A stretch of DNA of 53,278 nucleotides from an uncultured Methylococcaceae bacterium (lineage in GTDB: Bacteria > Pseudomonadota > Gammaproteobacteria > Methylococcales > Methylomonadaceae). The position numbers and the translations under genes were made by a program. Shown one piece after another: positions 18,557 through 28,274 of this stretch (its first letter is position 1; each line of letters starts with the position of its first letter). The stretch is taken from NCBI GenBank assembly GCA_903944165.1, contig CAJAQT010000051.1, positions 1-53,278 on the forward strand. Reading direction: 5' to 3'. Below the pieces are notes generated by a model. The model saw nothing but the letters and a program-made list of their open reading frames with translations. It had not been told where the DNA came from and did no database searches.

Positions 18557-21154
18557 TTAATAGCGTTTATCAATAAAAATTTGTTTTAAGCGCTCAAACG
18601 CGGCCGGCAAGGTTTTATCCATAATGGTTTCATTGCCAATAGAAACAATCACACGGGTTAATTCTGGCATAGCGTTTTTATTGGCGCCAAGATAAATTGG
18701 CTGCACATACAGCACGGTGTTGCCCATGGGTAAAATAACCATACGCCCCATTTCAATCACTGATCCGTATTGCCCCCACAGCGTGAATTGTTCTGAAATT
18801 TCAGGAACTTGCTGGGTTAAAGCTTCGATTTGTGCAGGTCCATTTACTTGCGTATCTTTACCAAATTTATACACCGTAATACTGGGTTTATAGTCTGCAT
18901 TACAGCGTTCTTTATCCATAATACCTGCCATGCCAATCATACTGAGATTATTACGATTAACTGGTGTCATGGGTTCAATGAGGACAAATTCTTCTTTATC
19001 GTTACAGTTGCCAAAGTCCATAGTTTGATAATAAGGCATGACGATATTTTCACGGACGTGCGCAAAATCCCAGGTCTCTGCTTGTTCATAAAATAACTCT
19101 GGCGTCGTTTGATGATATTTTGCATACATTTTCATTTGTATATAAAACAAATCGCGGGGATAACGTAAATGTTGACGAAGCTCGGCCGGCATTTCTGTCA
19201 ACGATTTAAATAAGCTGGGATAAGCATTATTGTAGGCGTTGATAATAGGGTCTGCTTCATCGGCAAGGTAATACTCCACATCACCATCAAAGGCATCAAC
19301 GATAACTTTTACTGAATTACGAATGTAATTAAAATGTTGCTTTTCGTTTTGGAAAACATCATCGATAGGTTTAGCTACGGGATAATGTTTAGATAAGGTG
19401 TAGGCATCTTGTACCCAATAAAAACGATCACGCGTCATCACTAAATACGGATCTTTATCTAAGTGTAAGAAGGGGGTGAGTTTAGTAATACGCTCACTGA
19501 TATTACGATGAATTTTTATTTTGCTGTCATTGGTAATATTGGTGGAAAAGAAAATTTTCTCGTCTTTAAAGTAAAAAGCAAACAATAGTTTTCTAAAATA
19601 TGATGAAATGGGAATACCGCCTATTCCATGATAGTCGGTGCTTAACTCAGTATCAGGTGAACCTGCAATATCAACAATTTTTAATTTATTCGGGACAATA
19701 GCGTAATCAAATTGTTCTTGACCATAATACAAATCAGGATGCTTTACGGTAAAACCCACTTCAGATTGTAAATTTAAATCTCGTAAATACCATTGCTGCG
19801 GATGATCTGCCTCTTGCGCTGCGGGGGTGACCACCGCACCATAACCATGAGTGTAGCGAAGATGCAAATTTTCCCAATTTTGAGCTTCTTTGGGTAATTT
19901 TGAGGTATTGATTTCACGCGCAGAAATATTAACTTGACGCACATGATCCAAAACATGGTATCTGTCTTCATCAACCGATCTAAATTTATAATACGGTCTG
20001 ATTTCTTGTAATTGTTTATAGCTATCAATAATAAATTCACGATCCCAGACGGGAATATTTTCAAAGCGTTGTTGAGTGCCCCAATTTTCAATATCTTTTT
20101 GCGCATTTAAATTGATGCTTTTATCAATAGTTTTGATATTACGTAAGTTGTACGCATCAAGCGTGGCATCAATATTGTGTTGGATGAAGGGTTTTTCTGC
20201 CCGAACAGGATTAGGGTTCACCACATATTTTTGAATAATGTGGGGAATAAACTCAATTTTAGGCAGCAACAAGGCTAATAAGAAGCTAGCTAAGGAGATA
20301 AAAAGGGGTGTTTTAATGCGGTGTTTTTCAGAAAAAATAAACAAACACGCACTGCCAGCCAAGGCTAAAAAGGTAATAATGCCAAGCCAGATTAACGGTA
20401 ATTGGTAACGTAATTCAACAAAACCTGGGCCATAAAAAATGGGCGCATGGGTATCGGTATACAGCAAGGCAAAGCGTTGCAGCATGAAGCCCCACACCAC
20501 AAACGCCACAATAAAACCAATCAATAAGCTTAAATGAATTTTTGCACCCAGCGGAAACTCTTTACGTTGATAAGGCACAATCAGATGTTCCAGCACATAC
20601 AGTGCACCTATCATCATAAAAACAAGCACTGCGGTAAGCAATAATTCATGTTGAATTAGTGCGTAAATAGGGTATGACAATAAATAAAAACTGACATCTA
20701 AACCATATACAGGCTCTGTGGTGCCAGAACTTTCACCAAAGAAAAATAATAACGCACTTTCCCATTGATTATAAAAAGGGAGGGCGATAAAAATAGCCAG
20801 TAATAAAGAAAGGGGCGTATAAATTTTTACTGAGCCTGTCATAAAAGTATCAGCAAAAAAAGTAAATCTTCGCTTAGTTTTTACATCAGTATCAGCAAGT
20901 GGATTTAAGCCTAAATAGCGCGATGCAATCCAAAAATGGAAGAAGAAAATGACAAAAAATACCAGCGTTACACCGCCAGAAAGAAAGAACTTATACAGCA
21001 ATTTAAGCCAAAAATATGACCCTAGTTTGATTGATTCAAACAGCCATAAATCAACAAATAGATCAAGAAAGACGAAATAAAAGGCAACGTAGAAGATAAC
21101 AGCGATGACCAGTATCGCACCAATTAACGCGGGTATAAACGTTAGCTTTCGCAT
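18557..21154 (-). CDS. UPF0182 family large membrane protein, 865 aa
   Basis: About seven transmembrane helices occupy residues 1-310. A large extracytoplasmic region then carries the conserved COG1615 features (LRYTHGYGAVVTPAA, DLYYGQ, LRYPRDLFYIQM and QPIYLGA). The function of the family is unknown. An AAGAGGT ribosome site selects the ATG at 21154 over an in-frame TTG at 21187. Full length for the family. It is upstream of and probably co-transcribed with the two-component system, which could sense something related to this protein. Confidence 0.9.
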   Translation of the reverse strand: MRKLTFIPALIGAILVIAVIFYVAFYFVFLDLFVDLWLFESIKLGSYFWLKLLYKFFLSGGVTLVFFVIFFFHFWIASRYLGLNPLADTDVKTKRRFTFFADTFMTGSVKIYTPLSLLLAIFIALPFYNQWESALLFFFGESSGTTEPVYGLDVSFYLLSYPIYALIQHELLLTAVLVFMMIGALYVLEHLIVPYQRKEFPLGAKIHLSLLIGFIVAFVVWGFMLQRFALLYTDTHAPIFYGPGFVELRYQLPLIWLGIITFLALAGSACLFIFSEKHRIKTPLFISLASFLLALLLPKIEFIPHIIQKYVVNPNPVRAEKPFIQHNIDATLDAYNLRNIKTIDKSINLNAQKDIENWGTQQRFENIPVWDREFIIDSYKQLQEIRPYYKFRSVDEDRYHVLDHVRQVNISAREINTSKLPKEAQNWENLHLRYTHGYGAVVTPAAQEADHPQQWYLRDLNLQSEVGFTVKHPDLYYGQEQFDYAIVPNKLKIVDIAGSPDTELSTDYHGIGGIPISSYFRKLLFAFYFKDEKIFFSTNITNDSKIKIHRNISERITKLTPFLHLDKDPYLVMTRDRFYWVQDAYTLSKHYPVAKPIDDVFQNEKQHFNYIRNSVKVIVDAFDGDVEYYLADEADPIINAYNNAYPSLFKSLTEMPAELRQHLRYPRDLFYIQMKMYAKYHQTTPELFYEQAETWDFAHVRENIVMPYYQTMDFGNCNDKEEFVLIEPMTPVNRNNLSMIGMAGIMDKERCNADYKPSITVYKFGKDTQVNGPAQIEALTQQVPEISEQFTLWGQYGSVIEMGRMVILPMGNTVLYVQPIYLGANKNAMPELTRVIVSIGNETIMDKTLPAAFERLKQIFIDKRY

Positions 21155-21309
21155 ACAGACCTCTTGGTAAATAAAGGGAGTAATCAATGAGTTTGTGTGT
21201 GCTGTGCCTTTTTTAAAAAGGCTTACACGTTAAACATACGGGTATTTTAGCACTTAACACTAACTTAGTAATGGCTTGACGCGCTTACTTTTGATGATCA
21301 ACTAAGACA

Positions 21310-21356
21310 GGAGTGCAGGCTTCGCCTAAAACGCCTACTGTTGGTGCTTGCACTCC
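21310..21356. repeat. REP-like hairpin, GGAGTGCAGGC family
   Basis: GGAGTGCAGGC (21310-21320) and GCTTGCACTCC (21346-21356) form a near-perfect stem. The same arms recur at 41099-41123. It lies in the spacer between the slyD stop and the UPF0182 start. Confidence 0.6.
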
Positions 21357-21426
21357 CTACACCCTAGTTTATATATGCTGTCTTGCCCTTGCTGGATAAC
21401 AGCGGTATTGATGGTCGAACCGCTAC

Positions 21427-21906
21427 TTAATGATGGCAAGCTTCGCCATGCACATGACCATGCTCAAGTTCTGCTTCGGTAGCAGGTCTAAGGCCTATAA
21501 TTTCAACCTCGAAGGTAAGTGCAACATCAGCTAAGGGATGATTGCTATCGATTGTCACGTTATCACCTTCTACCGCCACGATAGTAACAATCGCTGGATT
21601 TTCAGCAACATCGGCTTCAAATTGCATGCCCACTTCAATGACATCGCCTTCGTCAAACATATCGCGAGGAATCACTTCAATACGATCTTCAGAGAAGATA
21701 CCATAAGCATCTTCAGGCTCTATTCTAACGGTAAATTTTTCGCCTACGGCTTTTCCATGCAGGGCTTTTTCAAGACCTGTAATAACTTGACCTGAGCCAT
21801 GTAGATAAGTCATCGGCTCTTCGCCAATGGAGCTGTCAATAATTTCGCCATCGTCATCGGTGAGCGTAAAATGAATGGTAACTGCTATGTTATCAGTAAC
21901 TTGCAT
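21427..21906 (-). CDS. slyD: SlyD-type FKBP peptidyl-prolyl cis-trans isomerase, 159 aa
   Basis: The FKBP core is split by an insert-in-flap domain as in SlyD. Typical segments are VTIHFTLTDDDGEIIDSS, YLHGSGQVITGLEKAL and EPEDAYGIFSEDRIEVIPRD. A short His-rich tail (EHGHVHGEACHH) replaces the long metal-binding tail of E. coli SlyD but could still bind nickel or similar metals. It acts as a cytoplasmic folding catalyst/chaperone. It is separated from fliJ by 237 bp of sequence in which I see no gene. Confidence 0.92.
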   Translation of the reverse strand: MQVTDNIAVTIHFTLTDDDGEIIDSSIGEEPMTYLHGSGQVITGLEKALHGKAVGEKFTVRIEPEDAYGIFSEDRIEVIPRDMFDEGDVIEVGMQFEADVAENPAIVTIVAVEGDNVTIDSNHPLADVALTFEVEIIGLRPATEAELEHGHVHGEACHH

Positions 21907-22143
21907 TTAAAAATCCTATAGTATGATTAAAAAAAAGCACTATGATAAAGCTTTGCTAAGCGCTTGTCCTAAAATTAAACGCACATAACAGTGTTTCCTT
22001 GCACTTAACAACCAGATTAACGACTAGCAACAGCATACAGGACACTCAGCACGGCTTGACCGCTCACCTTAAGCGTCGCCGAAAAATCTCCCACGAACGG
22101 CTTAACGTTAATAACAGTGTCCTACTTTTAGTTGGTCGCCAGA

Positions 22144-22590
22144 TTAAGTGTCTTTATGTTTTCTACTAGAACGCGAGGCATGCTCATCTTGCGCATTCTG
22201 CTCCTGTTTATCTTGAACTTTTTGCTCATCACGGAGCGCACTGGCACATACTTTTTCTAAGCTAGTGGTACGATGATGTAAACCTTCCCACACTTTACGT
22301 TTATGGTGTAACTCGTTTTCTATTCTTGTGAGCGCAAGCTCTTGACCATGAATAGCCGAATCCAGCTTTTCCATAAATGCGCGAAAATCAAGAAGCTGTC
22401 TAATTCCCGTGCCGGCGCTGCCCATACGCTTAAATTTTTCGGCATACTCTAGGCGATAATGCTTAAGCTGTTCTACTTGTGTTTGACTGGTAAGCAGTCT
22501 TTTTTGAACCTCAGCAATGACTTCTAAGGCTTTTTTTTCTTGCATGAGATTAAGATCAACTAATGCTTGAATTCGTTTGGATTTTTTCAC
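22144..22590 (-). CDS. fliJ: Flagellar export chaperone FliJ, 148 aa
   Basis: A small, almost wholly alpha-helical coiled-coil protein begins MKKSKRIQALVDLNLMQEKK and ends in a charged tail. Length, composition and position right after fliI identify it as FliJ. It cycles export chaperones and engages the FliI ATPase ring of the flagellar type III apparatus. A 104-bp gap separates it from fliI. No fliK or later flagellar gene follows, so the cluster stops here. Confidence 0.85.
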   Translation of the reverse strand: MKKSKRIQALVDLNLMQEKKALEVIAEVQKRLLTSQTQVEQLKHYRLEYAEKFKRMGSAGTGIRQLLDFRAFMEKLDSAIHGQELALTRIENELHHKRKVWEGLHHRTTSLEKVCASALRDEQKVQDKQEQNAQDEHASRSSRKHKDT

Positions 22591-22694
22591 AAAGGGATGG
22601 ACGATAAGTGGGCGAATTGAATAAGGACAAAAAAAGAAGATCTAATATGCTTAAGGAGCAGAACATGACAACGATACACAAATTACCCGATTAC

Positions 22695-24038
22695 TTAGCT
22701 CATCAATAAGTGTTTAAGCTCATCAACACTCCGAGAAATATCCACGGCCTCGTCCATGTCTTGTTGTAGAAACTGAACAATTGCAGGATTCTTTTCAATG
22801 GCACGATCAATACGCGCATCGGAGCCAGGTTGGTAGGCACCGACGCTGATTAAATCGCGATTTTGTTGATAGAGTGAATAAAGCCGGCGTAACTCACGGG
22901 CTAGCTGCATGTGCTCACCTTTAATAATATCGGGCATTACCCGACTCACCGAGGCTTCAATATCTATCGCTGGATAGTGTCCTGATTCTGCTAGTGCTCT
23001 GGACAGTACGATATGACCATCTAATACCCCGCGTGCGGCATCGGCAATAGGATCATTATTATCATCACCTTCCGCTAAAACGGTATAAAACGCAGTGATT
23101 GATCCACCACCATGATCGGCATTACCCGCGCGTTCGACTAAATGCGGTAATTTAGCAAAGACTGACGGAGGATAGCCTTTAGTCGCGGGCGGCTCATCAA
23201 TGGCTAAAGCAATCTCACGATGCGCTTGGGCAAAGCGCGTTAACGAATCCATTAACAACAAAACATCTTTACCTTGATTACGAAAATATTCAGCGATACT
23301 GGTGGACATTAGTGCGCCATGAACACGCATTAACGGGGGGCTATCGGCAGGCGTAACCACCAATACGGCACGCTTTAAGCCCTCTTCCCCCAAGGTTTTT
23401 TGAACAAATTCATTAACCTCTCGTCCCCGCTCGCCAATTAAACCCACCACCACAATATCGGCTTTAGTAAATTTAGTCATCATGCCTAATAAGATACTTT
23501 TACCCACGCCTGTTCCTGCAAATAGGCCTAAGCGCTGTCCTCGACCCACACACAAAATAGAGTTAATAGCACGAATGCCTACATCAAGAGATTCCCGAAT
23601 GGGTTTACGGGTTAAGGGATTAATGGGGGAGCCATTAAGCGAAATAAACGCGTCTGTTTTTAAGGGGCCTTTACCGTCAATGGGATTGCCCGAACCGTCT
23701 AAGATGCGCCCTAATAAGCCAAAACCTACTTTTGCCATGCTGTGATTATTAGTAGGAATGACCCGACAATCAGGTTCAAGCCCATGCACTTCGGTGGTGG
23801 GCATTAAAAATAATCGCGTCCCCGCAAAACCTACGACTTCTGCTTCGATAATACGTCCAGATTTTGCCTCAATATTGCAACGCGAGCCTATTGCCGCACG
23901 GCAACCTACCGCCTCAAGTGTTAAGCCCACCATTCTTGCCAGCGTACCTTCAACAACTAATTCTGGTTTTTTGTTTAATCTTACTGTGTAGGGATGTAAG
24001 CGTTGCACCCAACGCTGAGTTTGCTCATGAGAGGTCAT
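22695..24038 (-). CDS. fliI: Flagellum-specific ATP synthase FliI
   Basis: This 447-aa protein is homologous to F1-ATPase beta. Walker A is AGTGVGKS (174-181), and the Walker B region is DVLLLMDSLTRFAQAHREIA. The segments GLIGERGREVNEFV and GYPPSVFAKLPHLVERAG are typical of FliI/type III ATPases. It energises unfolding and entry of flagellar export substrates. The ATG overlaps the fliH stop (TAATG). Confidence 0.97.
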   Translation of the reverse strand: MTSHEQTQRWVQRLHPYTVRLNKKPELVVEGTLARMVGLTLEAVGCRAAIGSRCNIEAKSGRIIEAEVVGFAGTRLFLMPTTEVHGLEPDCRVIPTNNHSMAKVGFGLLGRILDGSGNPIDGKGPLKTDAFISLNGSPINPLTRKPIRESLDVGIRAINSILCVGRGQRLGLFAGTGVGKSILLGMMTKFTKADIVVVGLIGERGREVNEFVQKTLGEEGLKRAVLVVTPADSPPLMRVHGALMSTSIAEYFRNQGKDVLLLMDSLTRFAQAHREIALAIDEPPATKGYPPSVFAKLPHLVERAGNADHGGGSITAFYTVLAEGDDNNDPIADAARGVLDGHIVLSRALAESGHYPAIDIEASVSRVMPDIIKGEHMQLARELRRLYSLYQQNRDLISVGAYQPGSDARIDRAIEKNPAIVQFLQQDMDEAVDISRSVDELKHLLMS

Positions 24039-24946
24039 TATTGTTGTTCTAAAGGTGAAGGTATTTCTGTTTCTGTTTCTGTTTCTGCGTCAAGGTCGGT
24101 TTCAACTTCAACGTCGGAGACAAGTGCAGTTTCGGTTTCAAGTTCAGCGTCATGCTGTTCATCACCAAACTCAAGCAGATGACTGGACTCAATTGTTGCT
24201 TCTGGCGTTGTAGCGATGCGAATAGCCGTGTCGAGATGTCCAGCTGCGGACTCATTGCCTAACACATTATTTAAAATCTGAGCGATGCGGTGCTCGATAC
24301 TGGCATTAATATGCGATACCTCGGTATCAATTTTACAACCGCCAGGACTAATGCTAGTGTCTTCAATAAGACTCCAGGCCGCTGACAAATCTTCCGCCAC
24401 GATCCATTCACGTACTAATTGACAATCATTAGGGTGTAAGTGAATCAGCAGTTTTTGACTTGCCAGTGGTAATAATTTAAGGGCGGCTTTTATGGTAGCC
24501 GTAATGTGCTCAGGATGAATTTTAAGCTCGGTGTTAATAACCTGCGAGGCAATACCAATAACTAGAGTGATGAGTTCTTTTTCTACTTCTTCATCTAATT
24601 CCAGCAACGATGTTGTTAAGGACTTAATTAAATCAGTAAACGCATGTGCTTGTTGTGTTACTACAGGCACCGTTTCGTCATAGCCTTGCTGTTTGCCCTC
24701 GGCTAAACCTTGCACAAAACCTTCTTGCTTGCCGTGCTCATAGGCTTCGTTGTAAGCCTGTTGCTGCATTGCCTCAATTTCTTCTACGGTAAGAATAGGC
24801 ACAGGTTCTGCGGGTGGCTCAGGTATCGCAGGTTCTTTTTTTTGCTTATGATGCGGCGTGCTGCCTTGATCATCATCCCATAAATTGGGTGCTTGCCAGA
24901 CATCTAAATTAGCAAGCTCACGCGTGGTAAATGAATTTTTATACAT
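24038..24946 (-). CDS. fliH: Flagellar assembly protein FliH with acidic C-terminal extension, 302 aa
   Basis: The N-terminal proline/acidic region and the glycine-spaced helix (YEHGKQEGFVQGLAEGKQQG) are hallmarks of FliH, which regulates and tethers FliI. The globular C-terminal domain ends near residue 252. About 45 further residues are highly acidic, with a Glu/Thr repeat (ETETETE) encoded by tandem TTTCTG units. The ATG at 24946 overlaps the fliG end (TATGTATAA). A GTG five codons upstream is an alternative. Confidence 0.88.
   Translation of the reverse strand: MYKNSFTTRELANLDVWQAPNLWDDDQGSTPHHKQKKEPAIPEPPAEPVPILTVEEIEAMQQQAYNEAYEHGKQEGFVQGLAEGKQQGYDETVPVVTQQAHAFTDLIKSLTTSLLELDEEVEKELITLVIGIASQVINTELKIHPEHITATIKAALKLLPLASQKLLIHLHPNDCQLVREWIVAEDLSAAWSLIEDTSISPGGCKIDTEVSHINASIEHRIAQILNNVLGNESAAGHLDTAIRIATTPEATIESSHLLEFGDEQHDAELETETALVSDVEVETDLDAETETETEIPSPLEQQ
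24064..24087. repeat. Hexanucleotide microsatellite in fliH (4 x TTTCTG)
   Basis: Four perfect TTTCTG copies (plus-strand reading) encode Glu-Thr pairs in the acidic FliH tail. Change in copy number would keep the reading frame. Confidence 0.8.
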
Positions 24947-25946
24947 ACGCGTCTTTGCCACCTTCGCCGCCTAATTGTACGTCACCAGCGTCGACTAATT
25001 TTTTAACGGTACTCAATATTTCTTTTTGGGCACCCTCAACATCGCTTAATCGAGCGGGTGGTGAGGCTTCTAAATCGTCGCGTAAAATCTCAGCAGCACG
25101 TCTGGACATATTGGTAAAGATTTTTTCTTTTAAGTCATCACTGGCTCCACGCAAGGCCAGTAAGAGCTGTGCAGTTGATACCTCGCGCAATACTGTTTGT
25201 AAATCCATGCCACTCATAGCGCCTAGATCTTCGAAAACGAACATTTTATCTAAAATTTCTTGTGCTAATTCAGCACGTAAATCAGAAATTTCACCCATAA
25301 CTGTGTCACTTAATGCCCCTTCCATAAAGTTAAGAATATTAGCTGCGGCATCAACGCCACCTAAGGTCGTTGATTTTACGTTTTCACTGCCTGTTAATTG
25401 TCGCTCCATAATTTCATCTAATTCTCGCAACGCACTGGGGTGAACGCCTTTCATGGTCGCAATACGCATAATTAAATCTGAGCGCATATTTTCGGGCAGA
25501 TTGGTTAAAATCTCAGCCGCCTGATCGCCTTCCATAAGCGATAAAATAGTGGCGACAATTTGCGGATGCTCCATACGAATCATATCGGCAATAGAGCGCG
25601 CGTCCATCCATTTTAATTGTTCAATCCCTTTGGTGCTGCCGCCTTGCAAGATACGGTCGAGAATACTGCCGGCTTTATCTGGCCCTAAGGCACTGATTAA
25701 CACGGTACGAATATAGCTGTCGGTATCCATTCCTAATGAGGTGCGACTTTTAACGTCAAGAATCACTTCTTCAAGCACTTGATCCATCATTTCTGGCGTA
25801 ATTTCAGTAATATTAGCCATCGTGGTACCCAGCACCTGCACTTCACGACGGTTCATATTTTTAAAAATCATCGCAGCTCTGTCCATGCCAATAGCAAGCA
25901 TCAGTACCGCAGCACGTTCGGTTTTATTGAGTTCTTTTGTTGCCAT
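24939..25946 (-). CDS. fliG: Flagellar motor switch protein FliG
   Basis: The 335-aa protein shows all FliG domains. The N-terminal part binds FliF (TERAAVLMLAIGMDRAAMIF). The middle domain has the EHPQIVATIL motif (MEHPQIVATILSLMEGDQAA). The C-terminal torque domain has charged residues (SDDLKEKIFTNMSRRAAEIL). It transmits stator torque and switching. The stop overlaps the fliH start. No good Shine-Dalgarno precedes the ATG; the 44-bp gap to fliF suggests coupling to upstream translation or a weak site. Confidence 0.96.
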   Translation of the reverse strand: MATKELNKTERAAVLMLAIGMDRAAMIFKNMNRREVQVLGTTMANITEITPEMMDQVLEEVILDVKSRTSLGMDTDSYIRTVLISALGPDKAGSILDRILQGGSTKGIEQLKWMDARSIADMIRMEHPQIVATILSLMEGDQAAEILTNLPENMRSDLIMRIATMKGVHPSALRELDEIMERQLTGSENVKSTTLGGVDAAANILNFMEGALSDTVMGEISDLRAELAQEILDKMFVFEDLGAMSGMDLQTVLREVSTAQLLLALRGASDDLKEKIFTNMSRRAAEILRDDLEASPPARLSDVEGAQKEILSTVKKLVDAGDVQLGGEGGKDAYV

Positions 25947-25990
25947 ATACGGAGGTTAGTTAGTTGATTACGATCTATAGTTACGGGGGT

Positions 25991-27805
25991 TTATTTAATC
26001 CATGTTTTGATAACTTCAGCAACCAGTTGTGAATCATTATCAACTAATTTTTTTACATATTCTAAGCGACTTTCATACGTTTGTGGGGTATCCAATAACA
26101 ACATATCCACGGCTTGTTTATTTGCTTGTAACAACAAATCATCATCTGCAGGCGTGGCGATAGGCACACCATTTTCATCAAACTGCACTGGACGGCCTTG
26201 TGCATCAACGCTGCCCAACATCTGCGCTTGAATCTCTTTTTCTTTAGCGACTTCAGCTTCGTGTTCAGCAACAATTTCGGCTTTAATCTCCTCTTCACTA
26301 CGTCCGGCTAAACGACGCATTGCAGGCCGTAAAACGCCAAAGATTAAGAATAATACGGCCAAGGCTGCGGCTAATTTCTTCATTGCATCGATAAACCATA
26401 ATTGCTCCCACAGCGGTAGTTCAGGTAAGGCTTCCAGTGCATCAGGGGCTTTAAAGGCAACATTAGTCACCGTCACTTGATCTCCGCGTTCGTTATCAAA
26501 GCCCACTGCTTGTTTAACTAAGTTAGTGAAGCGATCAATTTCCTCTTGATTATAAGGATCTGATTTAGGCTTACCTTCAGCATCAAACGAGTGTTTATTA
26601 TCAACAACCACCGCAACAGACAAGCGCTTTAATAGCCCTGTAGCTGAACGAGTATGGGTGATGGTTTTATCAACCTCAAAGTTTTTCGTGGCATTTTTTG
26701 AGGACGAGGCAGGAGTTGTGTTGGTGTTGCTGGTGGTGGATTGATTTTGACCAGGCGTGGTAGGCTTTTGCTGTTGCGTAGTTTCTGGCGAACTGCCTGA
26801 AGCCGTAGGTTGATTTGATAAAGCACCAGGAATGCCCTGCGTACCGGGTAAAGAATTATTTTCTTCGGAAGATTGTTCACTGCGCAGCACGGTATTTTTG
26901 GGATCAAAATTTTCCTGCGTTTTATCCATTTCAGTAAAATCAACATCAGCGGAGATTTGAGTACGCATACCATCACCCACTAACGGCGCCATAATATTGG
27001 CTATGCGTTCCATTAAATGTTCTTCGAGGTCTTTTTTATAATCAAATTGTTTGGCGGTTAAATACCCTAAAGAGGATTCTTTACTATTCAGGAGTCGTCC
27101 CTTTTGATCGACCACCGTCACTTGCTCAGCTTCTAATTGCGGCACACTAGACGCAACAAGGTGAATGATAGATTCAATTTGTTCTTTGCTTAACGAGCGA
27201 CCTTGATAGAGATTAACCATTACCGAGGCACTGGGTTTTTTGCGTTCACGAATAAAGACTGATTGCACTGGCAGGGCTAATAATACCCGTGCTGATTTGA
27301 TATTTTGAATAGAAGAGAGAGTTTGGGCGATTTCACCCTCAAGTGCCCGCTGAAAACGCATCAGCTCAACATTCTTACTCGCGCCAATGCTTTGATCTTT
27401 ATCTAGTAATTCATAACCTAAGCTTTTACTGCGAGGCAAACCTTGGCCGGCAAGTTTAATTTTAAGCTCATTAACCTTGTCCATCGGCACTAAAATAGCT
27501 CCAGACCCCGGCTCTACCTTGTATTTAACCTCTAGGGTATCTAAATAAGTAATGATGTCAGAGGTATCTTGCGGGCCAATTTCGGCAAATAATCTGGCAT
27601 AAGAAGGCGTATCAGACCACAACACAACCGCCACACTTATGGCAATGCTTACCGCCAGAATAAGCATAATGCCCAACTGCTTAGCAATGGTCATTTGCGC
27701 CAACCCTTTCATGGCTGGATGAATAATTCGTTCGCTTGCTAACGCATCCTGAACGTTAGCTAACATCGAATTAGTTGCGGGCGGAGTACTTTCTTGTTCA
27801 CTCAT
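25991..27805 (-). CDS. fliF: Flagellar MS-ring protein FliF
   Basis: The 604-aa protein has TM1 at about residues 46-66 and conserved ring-building motifs (YARLFAEIGPQDTSDIITYL, then ALEGEIAQTLSSIQNIKSARV). A low-complexity Gln/Thr/Ser/Pro region lies at about residues 315-375. TM2 lies near residue 480, followed by the cytoplasmic FliG-binding tail. It forms the inner-membrane base of the flagellar motor around the export gate. It lies 37 bp downstream of fliE. Confidence 0.96.
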   Translation of the reverse strand: MSEQESTPPATNSMLANVQDALASERIIHPAMKGLAQMTIAKQLGIMLILAVSIAISVAVVLWSDTPSYARLFAEIGPQDTSDIITYLDTLEVKYKVEPGSGAILVPMDKVNELKIKLAGQGLPRSKSLGYELLDKDQSIGASKNVELMRFQRALEGEIAQTLSSIQNIKSARVLLALPVQSVFIRERKKPSASVMVNLYQGRSLSKEQIESIIHLVASSVPQLEAEQVTVVDQKGRLLNSKESSLGYLTAKQFDYKKDLEEHLMERIANIMAPLVGDGMRTQISADVDFTEMDKTQENFDPKNTVLRSEQSSEENNSLPGTQGIPGALSNQPTASGSSPETTQQQKPTTPGQNQSTTSNTNTTPASSSKNATKNFEVDKTITHTRSATGLLKRLSVAVVVDNKHSFDAEGKPKSDPYNQEEIDRFTNLVKQAVGFDNERGDQVTVTNVAFKAPDALEALPELPLWEQLWFIDAMKKLAAALAVLFLIFGVLRPAMRRLAGRSEEEIKAEIVAEHEAEVAKEKEIQAQMLGSVDAQGRPVQFDENGVPIATPADDDLLLQANKQAVDMLLLDTPQTYESRLEYVKKLVDNDSQLVAEVIKTWIK

Positions 27806-27842
27806 GGGTAATCAGTGCTTGAACGGGTTTATTTAAGCCGCA

Positions 27843-28163
27843 TTACATCGGCATATTCATGACATTTTGGTAAGCATCTATTAATTTATTTCTTACTTGT
27901 AAGGTTGCCTGAAAAGCAACGCCTGCTTTTTGTGTTGCCACCATCACGTCGGCAATACTGGTAGTGCTTTTGCCTGCTTCAAAAGATTCTGTCAAATTCT
28001 TGGCGTTTTGTTGAAGTGAATTAACTGAATCAACCGATTGTTTAAGCAAATCACTAAAATTAGTATCTGCTACTGGCGTTATTGGCTTAGCACTCGCACC
28101 ACTGGCGGCAAAAGACATTGACCGCATTTGGGCTAGCATCAGATTAACATTCATGTCACTCAT
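27843..28163 (-). CDS. fliE: Flagellar hook-basal body protein FliE
   Basis: The 106-aa protein ends with the conserved FliE region (DVMVATQKAGVAFQATLQVR, then LIDAYQNVMNMPM). It is an adaptor between the MS ring and the rod. It is the first gene of the fliEFGHIJ operon, with a sigma-54-type promoter 36 bp upstream. An AGAGAG ribosome site precedes the ATG. Confidence 0.95.
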   Translation of the reverse strand: MSDMNVNLMLAQMRSMSFAASGASAKPITPVADTNFSDLLKQSVDSVNSLQQNAKNLTESFEAGKSTTSIADVMVATQKAGVAFQATLQVRNKLIDAYQNVMNMPM

Positions 28164-28198
28164 AAATTAACTCTCTTTGTGCAATTTTTAATTGTAAA

Positions 28199-28214
28199 AG
28201 CATGTTTAATGCCA
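28199..28214 (-). promoter_or_regulatory. Putative sigma-54 promoter of fliEFGHIJ
   Basis: On the minus strand, TGGCAT-N5-ATGCT has GG and GC exactly ten bases apart. It would place the transcription start about 25 bp before the fliE ATG. Sigma-54/FleQ-FlrC control of fliE operons is normal in polar-flagellated gammaproteobacteria. Confidence 0.65.
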
Positions 28215-28274
28215 AAAATTGCAATCAAGGTTAATTTACGCTTCGGCTAGTGCTTAGCGAGCAGTTGCACTCGC

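Noticed and set aside
22663-22707. Plus-strand 14-codon frame with a perfect AAGGAG site near the end of fliI
   Set aside because: Too short, antisense to fliI and not followed by structure suggesting a leader peptide.
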